From the NCBI GenBank assembly GCA_026261815.1, contig JAMPIT010000539.1, positions 4,356,501 to 4,420,500 on the forward strand: 64,000 nt of DNA, given 5' to 3'. Positions within the stretch are counted from its first letter, which is position 1. Each line of letters opens with the position of its first letter. Below, piece by piece: positions 10,946-23,900 of this stretch. A program made the translations under genes and the position numbers. A model generated the notes under the pieces. That model saw nothing but the letters and a program-made list of their open reading frames with translations. It did not search any database and was not told the DNA's origin. The stretch comes from Monarcha castaneiventris obscurior. Lineage: Eukaryota > Chordata > Aves > Passeriformes > Monarchidae.

Positions 10946-13900
10946 CTCTGCTGTTGTGTAACAGGTTGGTTTAAATATCTGATTTTAGTAGTAAATGGCA
11001 GCGAGCACGATAAAAGTCTTTAAAAAGTATTTCATCTCCTCTGGTTGTCATAGCTGCCTTGCTGCATAAATATTTATCAGACTGTTTAGTTTGCAGTCCA
11101 TTTCAGTGCGGACAAGAATTCAGAGCTGTTTGCTGGTTTCACAGTCAGCTGGAATAGAAAAACCAGCACTACTGAGCTCAGGGAAGAAGCTGCAGCTGTC
11201 GCTGGTGGTGCTGTGAGGGCTGCACTCCTCCCTTCCAGCTCACTGAGCCCTGGGCCAGGCAGGTTCTCAGCAAGTCAGCCTGGCCACGTGTCTGGGACTT
11301 GGCTGTGGGAAACCTGGCACTGAGCCAGTGAGGAATCCTGTCTGTGTGAGTGTGGGGTGTGCAGAGAGCCAAACGAGGATCCCCTGGGTCACAGGAGCTG
11401 CCACTGCAAAGGGGCTTTGGGCCCAGCAGGGACAGTCTGGGGTGCTGTGTGTGGGACCTCGGGAGGGGCACCTGAAGGGTCACACAGGGGAGTTCCTTAA
11501 CAGGAGGATGGATCTGTTTAGTGTAAATTCTCTATTTAATGGTGAACTTCAATCAGTTCACCAGATGTAGCTGGGGTCTCTATGAGACACTGCTTTCAGA
11601 TCTCTGATGCACAGTGTGCTGCATGTTTCACTAGGAAGTACCTTTGAATCCATAAAAATCCAGGTCTCAAATGCCACAGAAAATTCTTCTGGAGTTACAG
11701 TTTTGGAGATCCATGCTGCATCACAGCAGTGGGGAAGTGTAAATGAAGGCACAAACTCAAAGGTATCCATCCTGTCTGCAGTATCTCTGTGGAGCCTGCT
11801 GGGCTGGCTTTAATTACTGCTCACTTCTGACTTGCACACACACATAAACAGGTAAAGGTGTCACACTGCACCCGGTGAGAAAGGTCACGTTTGCCCAGCA
11901 AATGTAAGGAGGTAATTACATACAGCCATAGAAGGCAGCAAGCACTAAATGTGGGTTTGCCTACAGCCAGAATGGTTTGAATTTTTTCCTTGGAGATACT
12001 CAGTTTGATTTCTTTGATGCTACAGACAGCACTGAAGAGCCCAGATCAGATAAGTTACAGACTCTACTTATAGTACTCATCTCTTCCTGCACATTTTTAC
12101 ACAGTACATTTTATTCCAGGCTTAGTATTTACCAAAGGGTTTAAGTAGGGCAAGAATTCCTCTCCTAGTTGAATCAGACTCTAATTAGCTGCATTTCCAG
12201 TGGCTGTTCCCAGTACATAGTTTGTGTGCAATCAGCCCTTTGCAGGTGTTTTCTGGTGCAGATGCAGGCTGGCCCAGGTTATTTTACTAGGCTAAATGCT
12301 GCTTTACAGTTCAGTAGCCCATCGAGGGTGACTGTGGTTTATAAATCTTTTTAAACCAGCAACAGCTCCTGTAAAAAAAGAAATAGTGCTGTTCGTTCCT
12401 CCCCCAGTCTTACCTTTTCATTGATCCCTGTTTCCTTTCAGCTCAGAGAGCCTGTGTGCTCATCCCTGGATGTGCACAGATGGCTCCAGAGGGTGGCATT
12501 GCAGCAGTGGTTTCCTATTTACACATCATTGTGGATGCTCCAGGATGTGCTGGACACTGGTTCTGTATTGCAGAGTCCTCCCTGCTTCTGAGAGCACAAG
12601 TGGATCCTCCAGGGCAGGAGGTCACAAATTTCCCCCTTTTCCCAGCCTGTGTTTTATGCCCTTTTTTCCCCCTAATCTAATAACTTCTTAACCGTTTGGG
12701 GAGGAGCAACAGAGCAGAGGCAGAAGGGAATTGCAGTGTGGACTGGAGAATGGGTCCAGGGAGAGGGCGATTCTAAACCGACCATCTGGGATTGATGGGA
12801 TTGTGGCTGCAGGGAGCCTGCCCTGGGAAAAAACATCCTTGCTGGGAAGAGTCTGGGAATGGGGCAGGCCAGAGAAGATTCCAGCTCAGCTGCTGAGCCC
12901 CAGAGCCCCTTCTACCACCTCTCACCCAGAGGCACCTGCAGCAGGAGCAGGGCCTCTCCAGCAGCTTTCCACTGAGGGTGCACCTGCCAGCAGACTCTGG
13001 GAAGAGCTTTGCTCCCACTGTTGTGGCTGCACTGAGCATTTGGGAGAGGCAGGAAAGAAAGAGGGGCCGGCCTGGCCACTAACACTTAGAAGTGGCCACA
13101 GTAATCTGAAATCAAGGTAATTGGAAGAGGGCTGAAGCTCATTAGAGGCTTGGGCAGAAGCTTTTGTCAAGTAGTGCACTGAACTAGGGAGGAAATACCA
13201 CAGTCACCCCCGTGCTGAGTCAAGTGTGGCCCCAACCAGGTATTGCAAGTCCCGTAAGTGCTCCCACGTGCTTGTACCACTCAGAGATGCTGCACTGACT
13301 GACCCAAACAATGTGTAATGTTTTTCCTTAGGGTTAAAAACCCTAAAGGTAAACAAATGACCCTCATTTTGGAGGCAAGGGATGTAAATAAACACTGGAG
13401 GTCAAGGTGTACCCAAGGATTCTTGAAGGAAAGAGACACTTTTGACATGATAACTTTACCTGCTTCACAGCAGATGCTTCAGTGCCATGAATCCTGCTGT
13501 GACAGCCTGAGGAAGGCAGAGAACAGCAGTTCTTGAAAATTGTGCTGCCAAGGATCATTAGCAACAACAGGCGTATCTAAGACAGCTCCATCAATGGGGA
13601 GAAAATTTTGGACAAAATTATAATTACATTCCTTTAAAGCCCCTCTTCCAGTAGCCTCACAGATCCTGTGCTCCTCTGCTTGGCTAAGACAGTTAATTAC
13701 TCAGAGCTGCAGACAGAAGCACAGACATGTTTCTCTGTAGCACAAGCAGCTTACAGTCTAATTTTCTAGAAGTGTCTTAGGGCAGATTAGTTTCATGCCT
13801 GTTGCAGGCAGCTATAGCAGGACATCTTGGGAGAGAAAAGAACCAGCACCTACATTTCACAACTAGACAGGACCATTATCAGCACAATGCTCTGCTCTTG

Positions 13901-15269
13901 TCTGGGCCAGGACTTTGCTAATGTCCTGGCTGGCAGAGCAACTTGTCCTTAGCCAGGAAAATGGGGTGTTAGAGCTTTAACAGAGCAAGTTCCTTCTTCA
14001 TGCCACCATCTTTCTCTTCACATGCTGGTTTCTCTTCCAGAGGTTGTTCCACCTTACAGGCGTGACAGGGTTTATTTGAGAACAAAACCCCGTGTTCCTC
14101 TCCCCCCTGGAACCTGAATGTTCCCCTGCCACAGCAGACTGAGATGCCACACGAGCTCAGGACACAATGGTTTGCCACGGGAGGAGTGGCTGCAGCTCAG
14201 TTCCTGGGACTGACCCCGGGCTGGGCAGAGCAGCCTGGCAGCACTGGGGCAGCCAGCAGCAGACAATGTTTCTGTGCTGCTTCATCACTCCAAATCCATC
14301 ATTATGCAAGCAGTTTGATTTTTGAGAGTGGTAATAATTCTAGCATCAGATCTGCTTAGCAACCGTTTAATCTTCCGGTGTTTTGTGGACAACCACCACC
14401 ACCAGGCTGTTGCTCTGATCAGTTAAAGGAGTTTCTAAATGGTTTTTAATTTGTCCAGCAAGCTTCACAAACTGAACAGTCAGCAAACTCTATGCCCATG
14501 CTCAGTTGGTACAACATCCTTGTTCCCCTGAAGTCTCAATTTGCTCCTCTTCTGTGCAGTTCGAAAGTAAAAAAGAAATTTAGTATTTAAAAACCAAACC
14601 CCTTCACCTTTCTGTCAGCTCAGCTAAAGGACAAAGCAGATTCAGGCACAGAAGTACTGTGACAGTCTTTTAACCACATTTGTCTTCCAGTGAACACTCC
14701 TTTTCTCTGCACTTGAAGGTACTAAAAATTATACTCGCTGTCTTTACAACTTTTCTTCTCTCTGATATTTAAACACCATGTTAAAACTGTAAAAAGAAGC
14801 TCTATATTAGCTGGACTATGTATTTACTTTGCTGGCTTTATATCCAATACATGAACAATTATGTAGCAGCACATAAACCCCATTATTTGTAAAGCAACCT
14901 CCCCACAATTCAACTTATGATCCAAAATACATTTATGGTGTCGTGTCATCAGGCCAGACTTAACCTGGGTTAAAACAACCCAACCAAAAGCACTTTTCAG
15001 TGGCTGAGTTACTGCTCTAAATAAGCCCACTTCCTTTCTTTTATTTTCTCTTTTATTTTCAATTTTTTTTTTAAGATTTCCTTTTTCCACTAGGCAAGCT
15101 CTCAGGCACCACCTTTTATACAAAAACAGGCAACTTTTTTTCCCCTAAACCACTGTCAACACTTCAGTTTGCCATAGAGAGACCACATCAAGAGTTGCCA
15201 AGATCAGCACCAAAAAAACCAGATCTGGTACACAATGAAGGACTACAAGAAGGTCTCAAAGACAAGAGT
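10946..15269. other. Convergent intergenic gap between TEX11 and DLG3
   Basis: No exon, RNA gene or repeat family is recognisable. Open frames are short and random-looking. Base composition shifts within the gap from the AT-rich TEX11 side to mixed and GC-richer sequence. The right part (about 14350-15270) is AT-rich again and could belong to a longer DLG3 3' UTR, because further AATAAA motifs on the - strand occur at 15040-15045 and 15052-15057. Confidence 0.6.
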
Positions 15270-15285
15270 TCTTTGCAACTCTCTG

Positions 15286-15291
15286 TTTATT
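15286..15291 (-). promoter_or_regulatory. DLG3: Candidate DLG3 poly(A) signal AATAAA
   Basis: A canonical hexamer on the - strand, about 2.5 kb past the DLG3 stop codon. Cleavage would be expected near 15260-15275. Two more hexamers lie at 15052-15057 and 15040-15045. Confidence 0.45.
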
Positions 15292-16797
15292 AAAAATATA
15301 TGTCTCCTTGGAAGAAACACTGTTAACCAACTAGTGTTGTCATGATCGATTCGATACTGTCAGCTATGCCATGGAGTACATCATTTTTCTCCACATGACT
15401 TGATAGAGGGAGACAGGCTATTAGGAAAAAACAGAAAAAAGAAAAAAAAGACAAAAAAAGATAGGAATGTGTGACTAGCACCTTAAGGACTTTTGTTTCA
15501 CTTACTCCACTTCTTCAGGGACCGACATTTATAGCAGCTGGAGCAGGACCAGCGGGGCAGGGGGCTGGATGCCCGACAGGAATCCATTGCCAAAGTTCTG
15601 TGTGCTCCTTTAGGGTCGGTCCCACTGACAGCAGAATCCTTCTGCCCTCCACCACGCTCAGGGCTGCGTCTCTCCTGCAGCACTGTGTCCTGGCCCCAGA
15701 AGCTGCTTGGTCCCTGCAGGGCTCCTTGGGATGCAGGAAAGGCAAAGGAGGCTTCTCCCCAGGCAGCACACGGACAGTCTTAGAGCAGCTCTGGCTCACC
15801 CTGACAGCTGTGGCCTGTGCACTGAGAACCTTCACCCTGGGGAGAGGGCACCACAGCTCATCCCTGCCAAACAGGGGGAGGACAAGACTTACCTGCTCGT
15901 GCTGGGATAGTGCCCTGCTGTGCTGGGGGTGCGTGGCACTGCCTGGGGAACAGCACTCACCAGCTCTCTGTAAGGTGGGAGCACTCGTACCTGAACTCTG
16001 GGTACCCAGCACACACTCCTCAAAGGCCACACCAGTGTCCCCCAGCTCCACACAAGGGGCTCTTCCCATACTGGAGCCCCACTCAAGCACAGAAGCCAAA
16101 GTGTCCTCAGAGACAGACGTGTCTCAGCTTAGGGCCAACAGCCGCCTCTCTTGAAAAATGCCAGTGCCCAGTGCATGGGGCAGCTCTGCACCCCCTGCCC
16201 CTCAGCCTGTGAGCTGGGGCACCACTTCAGGGCTCTGGGGCGGCCTTGGGAGAGGCAGCAGAGCTTCAGCAACAGGATTCACACAGAGATGTCAGAGCCA
16301 GGCAAGGTGGCCACGCTGTCACCGGCCAAGCCGCAGCTCCGGGCGCGACAGGCGAGGTCCTGCTGTGCTGAAGGACGGCCCTGCCCCTGGAGAGCCACCT
16401 CTGGCACCTGCACACAGCAGAGCCGGGAATTCGGCGTGGAGCATGGAGGAGAGGAAGCTTTTAAATTCTGTTACTGATCTGGAAAATGTGAGTGTCCATC
16501 CAAGGCACAGCTGGGGGCTTTTCCTGCCAGTGGCCAATGCAGAAGGGAAGGCCAGTGTGCTGCCACAAGCCAGAATGGGTCATTCCACCTGCACCCACGG
16601 GTGCAGGGCCAGTCCAACATCCCTGGTTTTTCACAGCAACACAGGACAGTGAGTACATTTGTTCCATGTGGCCAGTAAAGTATTTCTTAACTAAACACCA
16701 CAGATCTAGATTCTATTTACAATAGAGCCAGCTTAAAAAATAAGTTAAAAAACTGGATTTTATACCCATTCAGTTCATCATTAACAAGAGAAAAATG

Positions 16798-16798
<1 letters not shown>

Positions 16799-16834
<36 letters not shown>

Positions 16835-16836
16835 TA
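16799..16836. repeat. (AAT)n microsatellite
   Basis: About twelve uninterrupted AAT units within the candidate DLG3 3' UTR. Confidence 0.95.
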
Positions 16837-17270
16837 AAAAAGCCAACACAACAACACAATATGGTTTTGGTTTAAAATCAGCTTAAAAAAATAGAACCAA
16901 AAGGAAACCTCTCATGCAAACACATAAGGTGGTGTGTAAAACAATGTGCAATTTAATATGTAGTATCATCCATTCTCTTGCTCCGCAGCCTCCTGCTCAG
17001 TCTCTGTCTCCCAGCCTCTCTCAGGCCAGCTGCTGCTCCTTGCTCTGGTCCCTCCTGCACGGGCAGTACCAGTCTCTGCCCTGTCTCAGACCCAGGGTGG
17101 CTGCAGGGAACTGGCCTGGACGGGAGAAGTTTCCAAAGCACCTGGTACCGTTTTGAGCTCTTCCTGCCCAAGTGGACTCCCTACGCTGAGTGCTTGGGAC
17201 AGAGGAACTGAAAGAACCTTGCAGTAACACAATACCTTTTCAGAGAGGTCCCTCAGATTTCCTAGTCCAC

Positions 17271-17335
17271 ATACATATATATATATATAATATATATATA
17301 ATATCTCTCTCTATATTATATATAAATTACATATA
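17271..17335. repeat. (AT)n-rich microsatellite
   Basis: Imperfect TA/ATAT runs interrupted by a short CTCTCT stretch, in the candidate DLG3 3' UTR. Confidence 0.9.
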
Positions 17336-17516
17336 CAGATAAATAAAATGCTTTCTGCTGCCCACCTGTCGCACTGTTCAGAGCTGCTAGACAGTCACAC
17401 TTGGAAAAATGCCCCTGGAGCTCTGATACCAGCTCAAGTGTTCAGAGTCCATTGTTTCACTTGTTTTCTTACATTAGTCCTTAGCTGCCTCCTCCCATCT
17501 TGATTCTTTGTTTAGT

Positions 17517-17552
17517 TAATAATAATAATAATAATATAATAATAATAATAAA
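17517..17552. repeat. Second (AAT)n microsatellite
   Basis: AAT units with one interruption, followed by an A run, about 260 nt past the DLG3 stop on the - strand. Confidence 0.93.
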
Positions 17553-17809
17553 AAAACGACCTTGAATGGGTTCTCATCTGTCTCTAATGGAGCAGTGGGA
17601 AGGTCCATGCAGGAATGGTGGGAACAGTCACGTGATGAATGATATGAGTTCATCCCAACAAAAGAAACAGGACTAGAAAACTCAATTTTGCGACGATCTA
17701 AAAAAGGGAGCAGGAATAGTTTTCATATCCCTCCCCCTCGGGGCAGAGGGCTTGGATGGGTGGGACTTCGGAGATCTTCTGCTCACAGGGAAGCAGGTGG
17801 GAGACATCT

Positions 17810-17916
17810 TCAGAGTTTCTCTGGGGACGGGACCCAGATGTAGTGCCCGGACTGGTCCTCAATGATCTGTTTAATTTTGCTGTAAATTTCTTCCAGAGAG
17901 TCTCCTTGTACAATGG
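17810..17916 (-). CDS. DLG3: DLG3 terminal coding exon, GK end ...WVPSPEKL
   Basis: It encodes [20 protein letters not shown] then [15 protein letters not shown] and TGA at 17812-17810. It enters after one base of the Ala codon. The conserved C-terminus shows the gene is complete at this end. Confidence 0.97.
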
Positions 17917-20900
17917 CTGGAAGAGGAGAGAACAAGCAAGACCCTGAGCACCAGGCAGCACTGCCATGAGTTATGGGAGAGCCTTCCTGCTGCCCCAAAG
18001 GGCCGGAAGGTGCAGCCAGCAGGGCCTGAAGCAGGCGGCGTCAGAGCAGCTGCAACGGCCCGGTGACGCAGAGGGTTAAAGCAGCACCTCGGCGGGGATT
18101 AGCCAGCCCTGATCCCGGCTGGCAGAGCTCCTGGCTGTGTGCAGGGCTGGCTGGGCTCTCCACACCAGGCTGCTAATCAGCTTTGCAAACTGTGTCAGGC
18201 ACCGGGCTGGGGCTGCGGCCGGGCCTGGCACTGCCACGGCGGGGCTGAACCGGAGCGAGGGAAGGCAGGGCTGGGGCAGCTCAGTGGGGAGCACCAAGCA
18301 CCTGCCCCAGGGTGCCAGCTTTGTCCCTTCCCCTGGTTTTCCTTCTGGCTGGCTGCTGAGGGCTCCTCATGTTTGCTGCTTCCTCTGCTGGGGGGTGGGA
18401 ACGCAGTGCTGCCGGGCTGGGAAAGGGCAGCGTGGGGCCACTCTTGCAGCAGCAACTCCTGCCCAGTCCTGCTGCTCAGCACAGACACAGCACGAGGCGT
18501 TTCACTGCGCTTCTTACATCACAGGAGGGGCCAAAGATTTCTGGTAATCCAGCCTGCCTCTGTACCCCAGCCAAGACCATCCTCCAGCATCTCTGTTCCC
18601 TCATCCTAAACTGCTGGCACAGAACCTGTGACAGTGACCATCTCTCTGCCCACTACCCAGTTCTTTCAACACATTTCAGCCAACAGCATTCCTTTCCCAG
18701 GTCAGCATCAAACTCGCCCTCCAAGTGCACAGTGGCATGCTGAGGGCCTGCAAAACTGTGGCAGGTCTTCCTGGAAGAACAGTCAGCAGCTCTGGAACTG
18801 CAGCCCAGGACAGGAGGTCTGGGGAAAGCTCACCCTGTTTGTACCCAAATATTTGCCCAGCTGAAATCAATTTTTGAAAAACATCCTGCATGGGGTTTTT
18901 CCCAGTAGCTGTAAGGTGGGTAATACAGAGTCTGGCAACATTATCACTCTTCAGCTTAAGAAGAAACAGCTACTGCTCTGGAGAAAAGATGGAAGACCAG
19001 TTTCTCTGCCTCTTCACCTGCCTGTGGTTTTCCAGAATTAATCATGTTACAAACATTAGTTCCTAAATGCACAAGGATGCCTGTGTCATGAGCAGCTCAT
19101 CTCAGCAGGCACAAAGTGTCAGCCACCCCTGACTGGCTCTTCAGCAAAGACTACTTAGGAAGCAAGCCAAACTTCCAGTCTTTTTTGGTAGATGTTTTGT
19201 AATGACTCGGGACTGTCTCCACCATTTAGGTCACTAATTTTTTATCCTTCCTCTTTAGAAATTTCTCTTTTCTCTTTTTGGAAATGCTCCCCTTTTCTCC
19301 CATGCAGGGAGTTTACTTCCTGTAGACTTGCAGCACCCTGAAACCTTGTGCTTCCCCTGCTCGGGGATTTTTAGACTTTTTATTATTGTTGAAGTTGGCA
19401 ATAAGCTTGCACAAACTCAGAAAATCCTGCCTGACAACTTGTCTCCTCCTCTACGACTGATTTACTCCTATCCACTGATCTTGGAGCAGTCCCCTTGCAG
19501 AGCCCTCCTGGCAAAGTGCCATTTGTTTTTTGCTTTGATGAAGCTGGATGCTTTCCCATGACCCTGCAGTAGGACAGTGCTGGTAGAGAGGTCACAGCTG
19601 CTGGATGGAAAAACGAAGTAAATCAGATACAATCCTGCTCAGGACACTCACCTGTAAAATATTCTCCAAACTCTTGCTCAAGTTTCATGGCTTTGTCAAA
19701 GACCTTGTTGGCCTGTTCATACGTCTGTCTCCGGTTCATCTCCCTGCCACACACAAAAGAGAGAAACTTTTTAGCTCTTTTTCTTAGCAATGAGCAAAAG
19801 CAAAAATAGCCCACAGAGCCAGGGTGCCTGGGAATCCTCTGCTCAAAGGAATGGAAGCTGTGCAGGACCCAGCTCTCAAAGGCAGGGCCCTTCCCCACAG
19901 GCTCCAGGCTGCCTTGGCACTTCATCTCAACTTCCACCAGTTCTTCCCATGGCCACCTACCCCACCCCCCTTCACCATAGCACAGAAGTGAATTCAAATT
20001 CAGACAATTCCCTAAATTTGTGAGACCACTGCAGAAGTGTCCCTGCTTGCCTAGGTTTTCTATCTTCATAAAACATAGAAATAAGCAATTTGACCCTTTC
20101 TGACTTGAGAAGGGGTTTTCCGAGGCCCCTTGGTGTCAGCAGAATTTCTTCTGATCTCAGGGTCAGTCTCAAGCTGTTGAATCTCCTCACAGATAATATT
20201 CTCTGCTGCTGCTGCTCAGAAGAGTTGCAAGCTCAGCTCTCACATCCTTTCCAGCCTGCACTACCCAGGGCCAGGAGCAGCAGGACAAGCAGCTGGAGAG
20301 GCACAGAACACAGTGCTGCACTTACATGAGGGCTTCGATGGATTTTGGTTTGATGAAAATGGCAATGGGATAAAGTTGTGCTTGTCGCAACCTCTTGATA
20401 GCATTGCCAGACACATCCAGGATGCAGTGCTTCCCCTGGAAAGGAGACAATCAGGATCAGACCTACCCACACAGTCTACTCCGTGTGGGAAGCAGCTTGC
20501 TCACACAGATGTGCCTAAAAAGGGAGGAGCCACAGAAATGAAACCTCAGTCCTGAGACACAAGCCAGCTCCCAGCGGCCTCACATTCCTGCCTGCTCAGG
20601 GCAGGACAGCAGCAATGCAAAGGGACTGAACCTTTGTCTGGACATGTGAAACTATTTACAAGCCCTGGATAGCTCCAGGACTTTCCAGAGGAAGGCTGCT
20701 GCTTTGAGGGCACCTTGGTATCTTTGTCCTATGAGCTCCCAAGCACAAGGCTGGGCCACCAGTGCCAGGGTTTCGGGTGGAGTTTGGATGACAGAGGTAC
20801 CACACTGAGGTAGAGTAACACAGCTGAGAAAAGCAGGCACATGGCTTGGCAGGACTCTGGAGGGAGGAGAGGCTCGTGCCATGCTTGCTTAATGTGGTTA

Positions 20901-23900
20901 CAGCCCTTCATTAAAAACACAGGGAAAGGAGGGGAACTGCTGAATGCGTGCGGGTTCGGGCTGGATCCATCCTGGTCCTGGGAATGCCAGCTGACACTCA
21001 CCCTCTCTGCCACCGCTCGCACTGACTGAATGCTGGTCCCATAGAGATTGTCATTGAACTGCCCAGCCTCTATGAACTTGTTGTCCTGGATGTCCTTCTC
21101 CATCTGTTCCCGGGATACGACAAAGTGGTAGTCCTGTCCGTCCACCTCGTTCTCGCGCCGAGGCCTGGTGGTGTCTGGAGGAGAGCGGGCACCAAGAGTG
21201 AACCCAGAGGGATGCATGAGAAACCGGGAGGGAGGAACCCCCCTGAGCTCCCGGCCCCCTCCCCACGCCGTGGGTGACACCCTGCAAGGAGCAGAGGCAC
21301 CACCCTCCCCTCCCTCCAGCAAGGGCACGGAGCGCCGGCCGGGACTTACGGGGCACGCAGGAACCAAACTTGTGTGGGAATTCAGAGATGAGGTCGTCGT
21401 TAATTCGGTCCTTTGTCGGCCCCAGGATGATCACTGGCCTCGCATAGTGAACTGCGAACAAGAGCCACAACCTGAGGCCCCACATGTGCTGCAGGCAGCT
21501 GACCCTACTGCCACTTTTGGCATCGACCTGCCCTCTCCCTGCTGGCAGTGGGTGCTCTTGCTCACATGGGCACCCAAAGGTGCCTCCTCCGTGCGAGTTT
21601 ATCTCCTCCTGGTCACGGCCAACATGTCCTTCCCATCTGACCCAAACCATCTGCGTGGCCCCGGGGGAGGTTCTGCAGGTCTCCAGGGTCGCGGATCAGC
21701 AAAGCTGCTCCCTTGCTTGGGGCAGGAGCCAGGCAACCAGGACAGCTGGGCGAGGATGCCACGGAGCTGGGGGAGTGATGGGAGCCTAAGAGTCAGATCC
21801 AGCTTCTGGCAAGGACAGACCACTGAGGCTGGGACTATTCAGCCTGCGAAAGGGTCTGCAGGGATTGAGCATCAAGCAGGGTTAAAGGCTGAGGGCTGGG
21901 GCTGGGGGAGGGTTGCTCTGCAGCAGGGACCTGGTCTGAGGCAGGAAGGGATAATCTTGTCCTCAGCTGAGGACTAAAGCCCAGCTCAGTTTTAGCTCTG
22001 CATCTCTCCCTTGGTCTTGCAGACCATGACACAAATCTTTTCTGTTGATTAAAAGGGGGCAGTCGAGGCCAGGGAAGGCCGTGCACACCTGGCTCCCCTG
22101 CTGCACGCAACACACGAGACTCCACTTGCATCCACCCCGTGCTGTGCTGGTGTGGCAGGAGGGGAGGGCACACCAGACACCCTGGCTGTGCTGGGGACAC
22201 AGTGGCCACACCGGAGCGGGCACGGGGCAGTTCAGCTCAGGACTTACTTTCTTGCCGCGTCACTGGCTCGTACGACAGGATAGTGTCCTCTTGTCCTTCT
22301 GCAACAGAGGCAGGGGGATGTAGGTGAGCACTTGCAGCAGCTCTCCAGCCCCTCTGCAGCTATGAGGAGCTGGCTCCTGCCCCTTCAGCCTCCCACAGCT
22401 CTGGGGACACTCCAGGCTGTCCCCATCACTCCACCCACGGATGTGAAGCATGACGAGCATGCAGTTATGAGCCCTTGAGCCACTTTAATTATTCATGTCC
22501 CAGCTCTGGGTCAAGCCTCCTCTTTCCCTCCCCCACCGCTGCAGGCTCCCAGCCCATTGGGATGTAGTGTCCTCCCTGCAGGTATTTAGAGGACTTTCTG
22601 GGGACAAAGGGAGCATCTATTGCAGCTGGATCCCATGCTCTTATACAGGCTTGGGCTCCAGGAGCCATCTATGCTACAGGCCTGGCCTCTGGCCATTGCT
22701 TCCTGTAGCAGGCACTGAGGACGGGGGATCATCATAGAGTGGGAACCCACCACCCTGCCTTAGAGCAGAGCCCTGCAGCCAGGAGAGAGCAGTGAAGCAG
22801 GCAGGTTCCTTCCTGCTCCCCAGCCCCTGCTCTCCCTGGCCCCGAGGAGGGAGCTGGCCGCAGCATCTCAGTGTCACCAGCAGGAAGGACCAGCCTCCGA
22901 ACAGAACCACCACTGGGACAAGACAAGATGGAAGTGCCAGGACATGCACACTCACACGGGGACACGCACACGTACACGGGGCGGGAGAGCAGGAGGACAC
23001 ACACTTACTGGAACTGCTCTCGCTGTCACTGGTGTTTGATGTCACGCCCTCTGCAAAGCAACCAGAGAGATCCCCTTCAGAAGGAGCATGGGCGGGAGGC
23101 ACGGGGGCACCCCGGCTGTCACCCAGCACTACTGACCAAGGGCAGGACAGCACTGGCCTCCCGAAAAACCTGCAGCCCAGCACCCACTGGGACGAGTCTG
23201 TGCCACATGGGCAAGGGCGGCATCGTTCACCCTTTGCTGGGAACCCGGGGACATGCAGGGGGATGCTTCCAGGAGAAGACAGGGATGCCAGGAGGGCCCG
23301 CCTGGCAGACGTGAAGGCACTGGGCTTCCCAGGCCGAGGGAAGGCGGAGTGCACAGGGAGGAGGATGCTGGCAGGGGAGCAGGTGCAGCATGCACACAGC
23401 GGGCAGGGGAGGGCACGGCTGTGCCAGCACAGGGATGGGGGAGCCTGCCTCTGGGGATGGGGCTGGGACGCACAGAGACAAGACACTGACAGGATGGGAC
23501 AGAGTTTGGGGCTTTGCTTGCTCAGGCTGATCCTAGTGCTGCGACCACCCCACAGAGGCTTGCTGGCCGCTGCCTGCCCCAGTCAGGCTCTGCACTGGTC
23601 AGGGGGTGCGGAGCCTGGCAGGGAGCTCATGCCCCGGCTGAGAAGGCCGTGGGGCTCCTGTCATTATTCTGCAGTTCTGGGTATGTGGTAACCCAGAGAA
23701 AGGTGGGAACACCTCAGAATGTTGTCACCCACCCCATTCAGAGCAGACCCATCATGGCCACTTCCCACCCACACTGGCAGTGGCTCCGAGTGCTAAAGCA
23801 AGAACCAACCCAGACAGGAGCAGGAAGAGGATGAAGAGGTACAGCTCACCCTGGGTGCAGCAGGCACTTCAGGCATGGCCAACACCCCCACACAAGCTCC

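Larger units (their letters stand above)
15270..17809 (-). other. DLG3: Candidate DLG3 3' UTR
   Basis: This follows the DLG3 stop codon on the - strand. The first canonical AATAAA downstream is at 15291-15286; an ATTAAA variant at 16957-16952 could end a shorter form. The proximal part (about 16650-17700) is AT-rich with several microsatellites, as is common in long neuronal 3' UTRs. The part at 15500-16640 is GC-rich and less UTR-like. The true end cannot be fixed from sequence alone. Confidence 0.5.
21452..23008 (-). other. DLG3 introns 21452-22247 and 22299-23008
   Basis: GC-rich introns. A possible diverged CR1 scrap lies at about 21810-21870 and a short CACACGGGGACACG-like simple stretch at 22940-22985. 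Nothing else is seen. Confidence 0.65.

Noticed and set aside
22674..23691. 270- and 299-codon frames around 22.7-23.7 kb
   Set aside because: Only the short part [13 protein letters not shown] on the - strand is real DLG3 coding sequence; the rest runs into introns.
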